Below the pieces are notes generated by a model, which was not told the origin of the DNA, did not search any database, and was given only the letters and a program-made list of their open reading frames with translations. From an uncultured Novosphingobium sp. (GTDB taxonomy: Bacteria > Pseudomonadota > Alphaproteobacteria > Sphingomonadales > Sphingomonadaceae): a stretch of 23,856 nucleotides of DNA. Below are positions 6,288 to 13,152 of this stretch, in pieces; position 1 is the stretch's first letter; every line of letters begins with the position of its first letter. Location of the stretch: assembly GCA_937996535.1 (NCBI GenBank), contig CALKVF010000020.1, positions 1-23,856 of the forward strand, written 5' to 3'. The translations under genes were made by a program, and so were the position numbers.

Positions 6288-8645
6288 GTGACCAACAAGA
6301 ATCCCGTCCTTGCCAATCTTCCCCGCGAATTGCCGATCATGGCGGTGCTGGGCCTGACCCGTCCTGGCGATGGCGATTGGGCGCGGCTGCGCGGCCTGCA
6401 ATATTCAAGCCTGGCGAAAGTCACGCAGGTGCGCATTTTGGCGCACTGCATCGCCGCGCTGGGGGTGATCCGGCTCTATTTCGGCCATGTCCACATCGCC
6501 GCGCTGCTCGGCTGGGTGGTGCTGCTGGGGGCCGGGCTCTACCACGGCGCGCGGATCGACAAGACGCTGGGCGATGCCGACCGGCGGCGGATGTCGCGCG
6601 ATGAAGTCAACCGGCAGTGGGTCAGCTCGATTGCCAGCGCGCTGGTCTGGGTGGTCCCGATGGCCGGGTTCGGACCGTTCGGCGATCCGACCGCGCGGCT
6701 GGAACTGTGGGCCGTAACCGCGATGCTGATGACCGCCTCGGCCGTGCTGCTGCCGGCGGTTCCGCTCGGCAACCTGATGTTTGCCGGGATTGTGGGCGGC
6801 GGGGCGCTGATCAGCTTCCTGTTTGCCGGCAGCGTCGAAATGGCGCTGGTCAGCCTGGTTTTTGTGATCGTGGTTGGCCTTGGCGCGATCGAGAATGCCC
6901 GCTCCTTCCTCACCGCGCGGATTGCCGAGGCCGGAATGGCTGAGCGCAACGAGGTCGTTTCCTTGCTGCTGCGCGAGTTCGAGGAAGGCGAGGCCGACTG
7001 GCTGTGGCAGACCGATACCTCGCGCCGGGTGCGCTCGGTTTCGCCGCGCTTTGCCTTTGCGCTTGGCATGAATCCCGACGAGATCGACGGCAAGCCCTTC
7101 ATCCAGCTGATCGCGGGGCAGGCCTGGGATACCGGGCAGTTCCCCTCCAGCCTTCATGATCTGGCCGAACGGCTCAAGCGGCGCGAGAGTTTCTCCAACC
7201 TGCTGGTGCGCGTCACGATTGGCGGCGTGCAGCGCTGGTGGGAAATCTCGGGCACGCCCAAGCTGGACGACAAGGGCAATTTCGACGGGTTCCGCGGGGT
7301 TGGCTCCGACGTGACCCAGCAGCGCGAATCGAGCGAAAAGATCGCCCACATGGCGCGCTATGACACGCTGACCGGCCTGCCCAACCGCATGATGGTGACC
7401 GAGGCACTGGGCGAGGCGATGCGCTATGCCGAACAGTGGCGCACCCGCTGCGCTTTCCTGATGATCGACCTCGACCGGTTCAAGGCGGTCAACGATACGC
7501 TGGGCCACCTGGTCGGCGACCAGTTGCTCGCGCGGGTATCCGAACGGCTCAAGACGATCATCACCGATAACGAACTGGTCGGGCGGCTGGGAGGCGATGA
7601 ATTTGCCATCGTGATCCGCGATGCCTCGGACCACAACCGCATCGCGCGGGTGGCTGAAACCGTGATCGAGCGCCTGTCGCGCCCCTATGAGGTCGATCAC
7701 CACACGCTCTACATCGGCGCCAGCGTGGGTTCGGCAATGGGGCCGCGCGATGGTTCGACAGTCGAAACGCTGATGCGCAACGCCGATCTTGCGCTCTACC
7801 GCTCGAAGGAAGACGGCGGCGGCCAGCACTGCAACTACGAACCGGCGCTACACGCCCATGCCGAAGAGCGCCGCAAGCTGGAGTTTTCGCTGCGCCGTGC
7901 GCTCGAAAGCAACGAAATGCTGCTCAACTACCAGCCGGTGGTCGATGCGCATGACGAGCATATCATCAGCTTCGAGGCGCTATTGCGCTGGAACAGCGCC
8001 GAGCACGGTTTGGTCAGCCCGGCCAAGTTCATTCCGCTGGCCGAGGATACCCGCCTGATCGTGCCGATTGGCGAATGGGTGCTGCGCGAAGCCTGCCGCG
8101 AGGCGGTGCGCTGGCCGGGCGGAGTGCGCGTGGCGGTCAACGTTTCGGGCGAACAATTGCTCGATCCGGGCTTTGTGCCGAGCGTGGTCTCCGCGCTCAG
8201 CGCCAGCGGTCTGGCGGCTCAGCGGCTGGAAATCGAGGTAACGGAATCGATCTTCGTACGCGATGCCACCACCGCGCGCGCCGCGCTGGAACAGATCATG
8301 GCGCTGGGCTGCGGGATCGCGCTCGACGATTTCGGGACCGGTTATTCCTCGCTCGCCTATATCCGCAACCTGCGGTTCTCGACGATCAAGGTCGATCGCA
8401 GTTTTGTGCAGGGCGCGGCAACCGGCAATGCCGAAAGCCTGGCGATCATCCGTGCCGTGGTCGCGATGGCGGAAAGCTTGGAAATGTCGACCACGGCCGA
8501 AGGGGTGGAAACCGAGCGCGAGCTTGAGGTCGTCCGCCAGCTCGGCTGCCGCAAGATCCAGGGCTATTACTATGGCCGGCCGATGCCCGCGGCCGATGCC
8601 TCGGCGCTGTTTGCCAAGGCGGCCCTGATGCGCGCCGCCGGATAA
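6288..8645 (+). CDS. Membrane-bound PAS-GGDEF-EAL cyclic-di-GMP turnover protein
   Basis: This roughly 785-residue protein has an N-terminal membrane module of about six hydrophobic segments (residues 39-205), a PAS-like sensor fold (about 238-351), a diguanylate cyclase domain and a phosphodiesterase domain. The cyclase signature GGDEF is intact at residues 435-439. The phosphodiesterase domain has EALLRW at about 563, NVSGEQL, IEVTES, DDFGTGYSSL, KVDRSF, AEGVET and QGYYYGRP, so all usual catalytic positions are present and both activities are possible. The RxxD inhibitory site before GGDEF is absent (TDNE occupies it). The GTG at 6288 was preferred to a TTG at 6267; an ATG at 6339 is possible. 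The signal sensed by the membrane part is unknown. A 7-bp hairpin straddles the stop codon, without a U-tract. Confidence 0.92.
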   Translation: MTNKNPVLANLPRELPIMAVLGLTRPGDGDWARLRGLQYSSLAKVTQVRILAHCIAALGVIRLYFGHVHIAALLGWVVLLGAGLYHGARIDKTLGDADRRRMSRDEVNRQWVSSIASALVWVVPMAGFGPFGDPTARLELWAVTAMLMTASAVLLPAVPLGNLMFAGIVGGGALISFLFAGSVEMALVSLVFVIVVGLGAIENARSFLTARIAEAGMAERNEVVSLLLREFEEGEADWLWQTDTSRRVRSVSPRFAFALGMNPDEIDGKPFIQLIAGQAWDTGQFPSSLHDLAERLKRRESFSNLLVRVTIGGVQRWWEISGTPKLDDKGNFDGFRGVGSDVTQQRESSEKIAHMARYDTLTGLPNRMMVTEALGEAMRYAEQWRTRCAFLMIDLDRFKAVNDTLGHLVGDQLLARVSERLKTIITDNELVGRLGGDEFAIVIRDASDHNRIARVAETVIERLSRPYEVDHHTLYIGASVGSAMGPRDGSTVETLMRNADLALYRSKEDGGGQHCNYEPALHAHAEERRKLEFSLRRALESNEMLLNYQPVVDAHDEHIISFEALLRWNSAEHGLVSPAKFIPLAEDTRLIVPIGEWVLREACREAVRWPGGVRVAVNVSGEQLLDPGFVPSVVSALSASGLAAQRLEIEVTESIFVRDATTARAALEQIMALGCGIALDDFGTGYSSLAYIRNLRFSTIKVDRSFVQGAATGNAESLAIIRAVVAMAESLEMSTTAEGVETERELEVVRQLGCRKIQGYYYGRPMPAADASALFAKAALMRAAG

Positions 8646-8660
8646 CCGGCGGGGCCGCGA

Positions 8661-9338
8661 TCAGGCGGCGATCAGGCTCTTGAGCGCGCTTTCGAACAGC
8701 GCGCGGCCATCGGTGCCGCCGTGCGCAGCCTCGATCATCCGTTCGGGATGCGGCATCATGCCCAGCACGTTGCCGGCAGCGTTGAGCACACCGGCGATCT
8801 GGCGGGCCGAACCGTTGACCGTTTCGCCATAGCGGAAGGCCACGCGGCCTTCACCTTCCAGCCGGTCGAGCGTGTCGGCGTCGGCAAAGTAGTTGCCATC
8901 ATGGTGCGCCACCGGGATCACGATTTCCTGACCTGCGGCATAGCCGCTGGTGAACAGGCTCTGGCTGTTTTCAACCGTCAGCTTCACGTCGCGGCAGACG
9001 AAGTTCATGCCGGCATTGCGCAGCAGCGCGCCGGGCAGAAGGCCGCTTTCGGTCAGCACCTGGAAGCCGTTGCACACGCCCAGCACAGGAACCCCGCGCC
9101 CGGCGGCGGCAACCACCGCCTGCATGATCGGGCTGCGTGCAGCCATCGCGCCCGAGCGCAGATAGTCGCCATAGGAAAACCCCCCGGGCAGGGCGATGAA
9201 ATCAAGGTTGTCGGGCAGCTGCGCATCGCCGTGCCAGACCCGCAAGGGGGCGCTGCCGGAAACCTTTTCCAGCGCGTCGGCCATGTCCCGGTCGCAGTTC
9301 GAACCGGGGAAGGTGATGACGGCGGCCCGGAAGCTCAC
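8661..9338 (-). CDS. purQ: Phosphoribosylformylglycinamidine synthase subunit PurQ (glutaminase)
   Basis: PurQ is the class I glutamine amidotransferase subunit of FGAM synthase, the fourth step of purine synthesis. It supplies ammonia to PurL. The 225-residue protein has the triad: Cys89 in LGVCNGFQ, His197 and Glu199 in MPHPERM. The oxyanion loop ALPGGFSYGDYLR and the start AVITFPGSNCDRD are standard for the stand-alone bacterial form. Its ATG overlaps the purS stop (ATGA), so the two subunits are translated together. The gene converges on the GGDEF-EAL gene with only 15 bp between stops. purL is not in the window. Confidence 0.97.
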   Translation of the reverse strand: MSFRAAVITFPGSNCDRDMADALEKVSGSAPLRVWHGDAQLPDNLDFIALPGGFSYGDYLRSGAMAARSPIMQAVVAAAGRGVPVLGVCNGFQVLTESGLLPGALLRNAGMNFVCRDVKLTVENSQSLFTSGYAAGQEIVIPVAHHDGNYFADADTLDRLEGEGRVAFRYGETVNGSARQIAGVLNAAGNVLGMMPHPERMIEAAHGGTDGRALFESALKSLIAA

Positions 9339-9571
9339 GCCGCGACCTTCTCGATGCGGTAGTTTTCGATCACCATGTTGGCGAGCAGCTTGGTGGCCAT
9401 TTCATCGAGCTGGGCATCGGTGACGCTGGCATCGACTTCGAGTTCGATCATCTTGCCGGCGCGAACGTCCTGAACCCCGTGGATCCCGAGACCTTCGATC
9501 GCATGGTGGATCGCGCGGCCCTGGGGATCAAGCACCCCGTTCTTGAGGCTGACGAATACGCGGACCTTCAT
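9335..9571 (-). CDS. purS: Phosphoribosylformylglycinamidine synthase subunit PurS
   Basis: This 78-residue subunit bridges PurL and PurQ in the three-part FGAM synthase and helps pass ammonia between them. MKVRVFVSLKNGVLDPQGRAI followed by GVQDVRAGKMIELE is characteristic, and the length is right. The ATG at 9571 was chosen because it begins the conserved strand; an upstream in-frame ATG at 9625 adds 18 non-conserved residues. It overlaps purQ by four bases. The usual alphaproteobacterial neighbour purC is not directly upstream. Instead a response-regulator gene lies 94 bp upstream on the same strand, and purC is about 6.5 kb away. Confidence 0.95.
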   Translation of the reverse strand: MKVRVFVSLKNGVLDPQGRAIHHAIEGLGIHGVQDVRAGKMIELEVDASVTDAQLDEMATKLLANMVIENYRIEKVAA

Positions 9572-9665
9572 GGGGCGGGCCTTTCGCTGGGAAGGAAGGG
9601 TGGGAATCGTGGCCGCCCTATGCATCCGCTGGCGCTTCAGGGCAAGGCGTGGCCGCGCGCCAGGC

Positions 9666-10352
9666 TCAACTCTCCACCGAATCCATCACGTAGCCGAGCG
9701 AACGGACCGTGCGCAGCGGATCGGGCGCGCCCTGAGCGGCGAGCGCGCGGCGCAGGCGGCCAACCCAGACGTCGACGGTGCGTTCATCGATTGCTTCTTC
9801 GTCCTTGCCCAGCCGGTCGATCAGCGCGGTGCGCGAAAAGACCTGGTCGGGATGCTCCATGAAATGGGCGAGCAGGCGAAATTCGTTGGGGCGCAGCGCG
9901 ATCGGCTGGCCGCGAAAGCGCAGCTGGTGTGCGGCCAGATCGATCGCGAGTTCGCCATTGACCAGCTTGGCCCGCGGCGGCGTCTGGACCGCGGTATTGC
10001 CTTCGTACAGTTCCAGCCGCTCGGCCAGCTTGCGCGGCGAGAGCGGGCCGAGCAGGTAATCATCGGCCCCGGCTTTCAGCGCGCGGCGGCGTTCCTCGGC
10101 ATCGCCTTCCTCAAGCACCATGGTGATATGGCAATCGCGAGTGGCGCGGGCTTCGCGCAGGCGGCGCACCATTTCGATCCCCGAAATCTCGGGCATCAGC
10201 CAGTCGACGAAGCACCACACCGGGCCATCGAAGCGGGTATCGGGAATGTCAGGCCCGATCGGCAGAGCGCGCAGCTCCGGCCGCACGCGCAGCAGGCTGG
10301 CAATCAGGTTCGGGTCCGGGGCAGTAAGCAGAACAGTCATCGGTCCGGTCAT
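9666..10352 (-). CDS. Atypical PhoB-like response regulator (winged helix), orphan
   Basis: The roughly 228-residue protein has an N-terminal receiver-like domain and a C-terminal OmpR/PhoB winged helix. The DNA-binding part (LRPNEFRLLAHFMEHP, VFSRTALIDRL, DERTVDVWVGRLRRAL, VRSLGYVMD) resembles PhoB closely. The receiver keeps a phospho-acceptor-like Asp50 (CFVDWLMPEISG) and AGADDY, but the N-terminal acidic pair is replaced (LLTAPDPN), the switch Thr/Ser is Leu (MVLEEGD) and the invariant Lys is Gly (DDYLLGPLSP). Normal phosphorylation is therefore doubtful. No histidine kinase is adjacent. Of three nearby starts (10379, 10352, 10340) the ATG at 10352 has the best-placed GGAT. The Pho-box-like repeat upstream suggests autoregulation or PhoB control. 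It is divergent from the TonB receptor gene. Confidence 0.9.
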   Translation of the reverse strand: MTGPMTVLLTAPDPNLIASLLRVRPELRALPIGPDIPDTRFDGPVWCFVDWLMPEISGIEMVRRLREARATRDCHITMVLEEGDAEERRRALKAGADDYLLGPLSPRKLAERLELYEGNTAVQTPPRAKLVNGELAIDLAAHQLRFRGQPIALRPNEFRLLAHFMEHPDQVFSRTALIDRLGKDEEAIDERTVDVWVGRLRRALAAQGAPDPLRTVRSLGYVMDSVES

Positions 10353-10390
10353 GGCTAAGCGATCCAATCCCGCGACCATGGGCGCTGCAG

Positions 10391-10408
10391 ATGACGGATT
10401 TATGACGC
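10391..10408 (-). promoter_or_regulatory. Pho-box-like direct repeat facing the response regulator
   Basis: Read on the minus strand, this site is GCGTCATAAATCCGTCAT. It is two GTCAT half-sites spaced 11 bp, start to start, with an A/T-rich centre. It matches the classical enterobacterial Pho box (CTGTCATAAATCTGTCAT) at 15 of 18 positions by my alignment. It lies about 40 bp upstream of the chosen start of the PhoB-like regulator gene, a suitable place for activation. Whether PhoB or the local regulator binds is not known. Confidence 0.62.
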
Positions 10409-10428
10409 CTTTTCGTCAGATTATCTCT

Positions 10429-10468
10429 TGTCGCATTGGTGTCATCGTTGTGTCGGTTGCGTGTCTGC
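10429..10468 (+). promoter_or_regulatory. Array of four TGTC half-sites at exact 11-bp spacing, facing the TonB receptor
   Basis: TGTC occurs on the plus strand at 10429-10432, 10440-10443, 10451-10454 and 10462-10465, each exactly 11 bp after the last. The second copy is TGTCAT. PhoB-family winged helices bind head-to-tail on 11-bp direct repeats of TGTCA, so this resembles a double Pho box or an operator for a close paralogue. An additional CGTCA lies at 10414-10418. A possible -10 (TGCAAT) is at 10484-10489, giving a leader of about 100 bases. Binding is inferred. Confidence 0.55.
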
Positions 10469-10508
10469 AAACCGTCGCGCCGCTGCAATCGGCAGGGCCT
10501 AGCTGGAG

Positions 10509-10521
10509 CCCGGCAACCGGG
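10509..10521 (+). other. Small hairpin in the TonB-receptor leader
   Basis: CCCGG at 10509-10513 and CCGGG at 10517-10521 form a perfect 5-bp stem with a CAA loop, within the predicted 5' leader of the receptor gene. A second, weaker fold (TGCG with CGCA) follows. I could not match the leader to a known riboswitch consensus, so this is only a structure note. Confidence 0.3.
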
Positions 10522-10593
10522 AGGATGCGACTCGCAAACGTGCGGCGCACCCCGTCCCCAAGCTTCGCTGTAACCCAATGAGGGACCATAGAC

Positions 10594-13077
10594 ATGATCC
10601 GCCCTGCTACCAGGATTTCCGCTTCGTTCGCCGCGCTCGCCGTGGCTCTTGTTGCTGCGCCGGCCTTTGCCGAAGACGCGGCAGCTGCTGATACCACCGC
10701 GCAGGACAACTCGGGCCTGACCGAAATCGTCGTCACCGCCACCAAGCGCGAGACGAACCTCCAGCAGACCCCGATCGCCATCGCGGTCATGGGCGATGAA
10801 GACATCAAGAAGCGCCACGTCCAGAGCCTGATCGATCTGGCCGACGGCGGCGTTCCGAGCCTCCGCGTCTCGACCTTTGAAGCCCGCCAGTCGGCGCTGA
10901 CCATCGGTATCCGCGGCATCGTTCCGTTCGACGCCAACCAGACCGCGCGCGACCAGGGCGTGGGCGTCTACATTGACGGCGTCTACCTCGGCCGTCAGCA
11001 GGGCCTCAACGCCGCCCTGTTCGACGTCCAGCGCATCGAAGTGCTGCGCGGGCCGCAGGGCACGCTGTTCGGCCGTAACGCCGAAGGCGGCGCGCTGAGC
11101 ATCGTCACCAAGGAACCGACCGGTGAGTTCGGTGGCCGCGTGGCTGCCGGTATCGGCAACTACGGCAGCTACTCGACCGAAGCCCACGTCGACTTCCCCG
11201 AAGTCGCCAATGTCGCGGTCAAGATCGACGGCCTGGTCCAGCACCAGGATCCGACCGTGAAGAACCCGCTGGCCGGCCAGGCTGGCTGGAACCAGTATCA
11301 GCGCGCCGGTGGCCGCATTTCGGCCAAGTGGCGCCCGTTTGACGGTTTCTCGGCCACCGTGTCGTTTGACCGCGCCAAGGACGAAAACACCCCGTTCTAC
11401 AGCCAGCTGATCAACTTCAACCCCAACGGCTACAACGTCGGCACCTACAGTGGCACCACGCTGACCTACGGCGGCACCGCCTGCAACGTGGCCTTGACCG
11501 TGGGCGGCGTGACCACCACGACCAACCCCTGCATCGCGCCCAAGGCGCCGCTGGTGGTCATGAGCGGCAACCAGCGCCAGACGGTTGCCGAAATGGGCGT
11601 GCCGCAGCAGCCGAGCGTCGACCGCACCGAAGGCTTCACCGCCAACCTCAAGTATGAAATCGCGCCCAAGACCGAGCTGCGCTCGATCACCGCATGGCGC
11701 AACGTTTCGACCGAGCAGTGGGACAACTCGGGCGGTGCACACCGCGTGACCTTCGCTCCCAGCGGCAACTTCAGCCGCTACAGCCTCTCGAACCTGCACC
11801 AGCGCCAGTTCAGCCAGGAATTCCAGCTGGTTGGCTCGGTTCCGCAGCTCGACTACGTGGTGGGCCTCTACTACTTCAACGAACGCGTGCAGGAAGAAGC
11901 CGCCACGCCGAACACCAACAAGTGGAACGCTGACGGCACCGGCTACACCATCAACAGCGAGCTGGTGACCGGGGCCGTGACCTCGGGCAACCAGGGCTGG
12001 GATCCGAGCGTGTGGTTCAAGCAGCGCGGCAGCTATGCCTTTGCCAAGAGCTACGCGGCGTTCGGCCAGCTGACCTACACCCCGGAAAGCTTCGACAGCC
12101 TGCACCTCACCCTTGCCGGTCGCTACACCCACGACAAGCGTGACGGTAAGCTCTACATCGTCAGCGGCACGGCCACCAACTACCTGTTCGCCTACGACAA
12201 GAAGCGGTTCGACCCGATGGTCACGCTGGCATTCGAAGCGAGCCGCAACGTCAACCTTTATGCCAAGTATGCCACCGGCTACCGCGCTGGCGGGGCGAAC
12301 AGCCGTTCCTCGCAGTTCACCTCGTTCGACGCTGAATCGGTGAAGTCCTACGAAATCGGCGCCAAGATGGACCTGCTTGACCGCCGCGTCCGCCTGAACC
12401 TTGCTGGCTACATGATGGACCGCAAGGGCACCCAGACCGACTTCGACAACGTCGATACCATGCAGTTCCTGCCGGGTACCACGACCGCGAACCCGACCTT
12501 TGGCAAGCACACCGAAGAAACCCGCAACGCGCCGGGCAATTCGAAGATCAAGGGGATCGAAGCCGAACTCACCGTGCGTCCGGCCGACGGCCTGACCCTG
12601 GGGGCGTCCTATGCCTACACCGACGTCAAGGTTCCGGCCACGCCGAACCCGTTCCTGAACAACATCCCGTTCCAGGTCTACACGGTGTTCACCCCCAAGC
12701 ACGCCGCTTCGGGTAACGTGGAATACGAAGCCAACATCGGCGGTGCGGGTGCCAAGGCGCGCTTCCACCTCGATGCCAGCTATGCCGGGCCGCAGTACAG
12801 CTTCCAGGCTGAACCGGTGCAGACTGAAGCCAGCTTCGTGGTCAATGGCCGCATCGCGCTGGTCGACGTTCCGATGAACGAAGGCGGCGTCAAGGCGACC
12901 TTCGCGCTGTGGAGCCGCAACCTGCTCAACGAAACCCACATCTACCGCCGGTCGAACGCCAACTCGTCGCCGACGCTGAACAACAACGGTTCGCTGAACT
13001 ATGCCGGGATCCTTGGCGATTACGCCAACTTCAACCCGCCGCGGACCTTCGGCGCCGACGTGACGATCAACTTCTAA
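10594..13077 (+). CDS. TonB-dependent outer-membrane receptor
   Basis: This 827-residue outer-membrane active transporter uses TonB/ExbBD energy to import a ligand. The signal peptide ends APAFA near residue 26, and a TonB-box-like TEIVVTA is at about 43-49. The plug domain carries IGIRGI, GVYIDGVYLGR, VEVLRGPQGTLFGRNAEGGALSIVTK. The remainder is beta-barrel with alternating aromatic strands and ends in Phe (GADVTINF), the outer-membrane assembly signal. A GAGGGA ribosome site lies 8 bases before the ATG. Codon choice looks more strictly C/G-ending than in neighbours, which suggests high expression. The substrate cannot be read from sequence. The upstream Pho-box-like array and the divergent PhoB-like regulator hint at phosphate-linked or regulator-specific induction. 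A strong terminator follows. Confidence 0.95.
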   Translation: MIRPATRISASFAALAVALVAAPAFAEDAAAADTTAQDNSGLTEIVVTATKRETNLQQTPIAIAVMGDEDIKKRHVQSLIDLADGGVPSLRVSTFEARQSALTIGIRGIVPFDANQTARDQGVGVYIDGVYLGRQQGLNAALFDVQRIEVLRGPQGTLFGRNAEGGALSIVTKEPTGEFGGRVAAGIGNYGSYSTEAHVDFPEVANVAVKIDGLVQHQDPTVKNPLAGQAGWNQYQRAGGRISAKWRPFDGFSATVSFDRAKDENTPFYSQLINFNPNGYNVGTYSGTTLTYGGTACNVALTVGGVTTTTNPCIAPKAPLVVMSGNQRQTVAEMGVPQQPSVDRTEGFTANLKYEIAPKTELRSITAWRNVSTEQWDNSGGAHRVTFAPSGNFSRYSLSNLHQRQFSQEFQLVGSVPQLDYVVGLYYFNERVQEEAATPNTNKWNADGTGYTINSELVTGAVTSGNQGWDPSVWFKQRGSYAFAKSYAAFGQLTYTPESFDSLHLTLAGRYTHDKRDGKLYIVSGTATNYLFAYDKKRFDPMVTLAFEASRNVNLYAKYATGYRAGGANSRSSQFTSFDAESVKSYEIGAKMDLLDRRVRLNLAGYMMDRKGTQTDFDNVDTMQFLPGTTTANPTFGKHTEETRNAPGNSKIKGIEAELTVRPADGLTLGASYAYTDVKVPATPNPFLNNIPFQVYTVFTPKHAASGNVEYEANIGGAGAKARFHLDASYAGPQYSFQAEPVQTEASFVVNGRIALVDVPMNEGGVKATFALWSRNLLNETHIYRRSNANSSPTLNNNGSLNYAGILGDYANFNPPRTFGADVTINF

Positions 13078-13111
13078 CCCATTCCTTCCACCCTAGAAGG
13101 GCAACTAGAAA

Positions 13112-13144
13112 GGGCGGGCAGCGCAAGCTGTCCGCCCCTTTTTT
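13112..13144 (+). terminator. Rho-independent terminator of the TonB-receptor gene
   Basis: An 11-bp stem (13112-13122 with 13127-13137, one G-T pair) is closed by a GCAA tetraloop and followed by a run of six T. It sits 35 bp after the receptor stop codon. The peptidase gene converges on it from the right, with its stop at 13153. The short A-rich stretch on the left side makes only weak termination likely in the other direction. Confidence 0.9.
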
Positions 13145-13152
13145 GTGCCGCG

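Noticed and set aside
8635..8652. Terminator at the end of the GGDEF-EAL gene
   Set aside because: The 7-bp stem contains the stop codon in its loop and no T run follows, so I mention it only in the gene entry.
10500..10593. Riboswitch (cobalamin or other) in the TonB-receptor leader
   Set aside because: There is a small CCCGG-CAA-CCGGG hairpin, but I could not find the conserved B12 box or the core of any riboswitch class I know.
10249..12939. 896-codon minus-strand reading frame over the TonB receptor
   Set aside because: It is antisense to a convincingly typed receptor with signal peptide and C-terminal Phe, and also overlaps the regulator promoter; it has no domain of its own.
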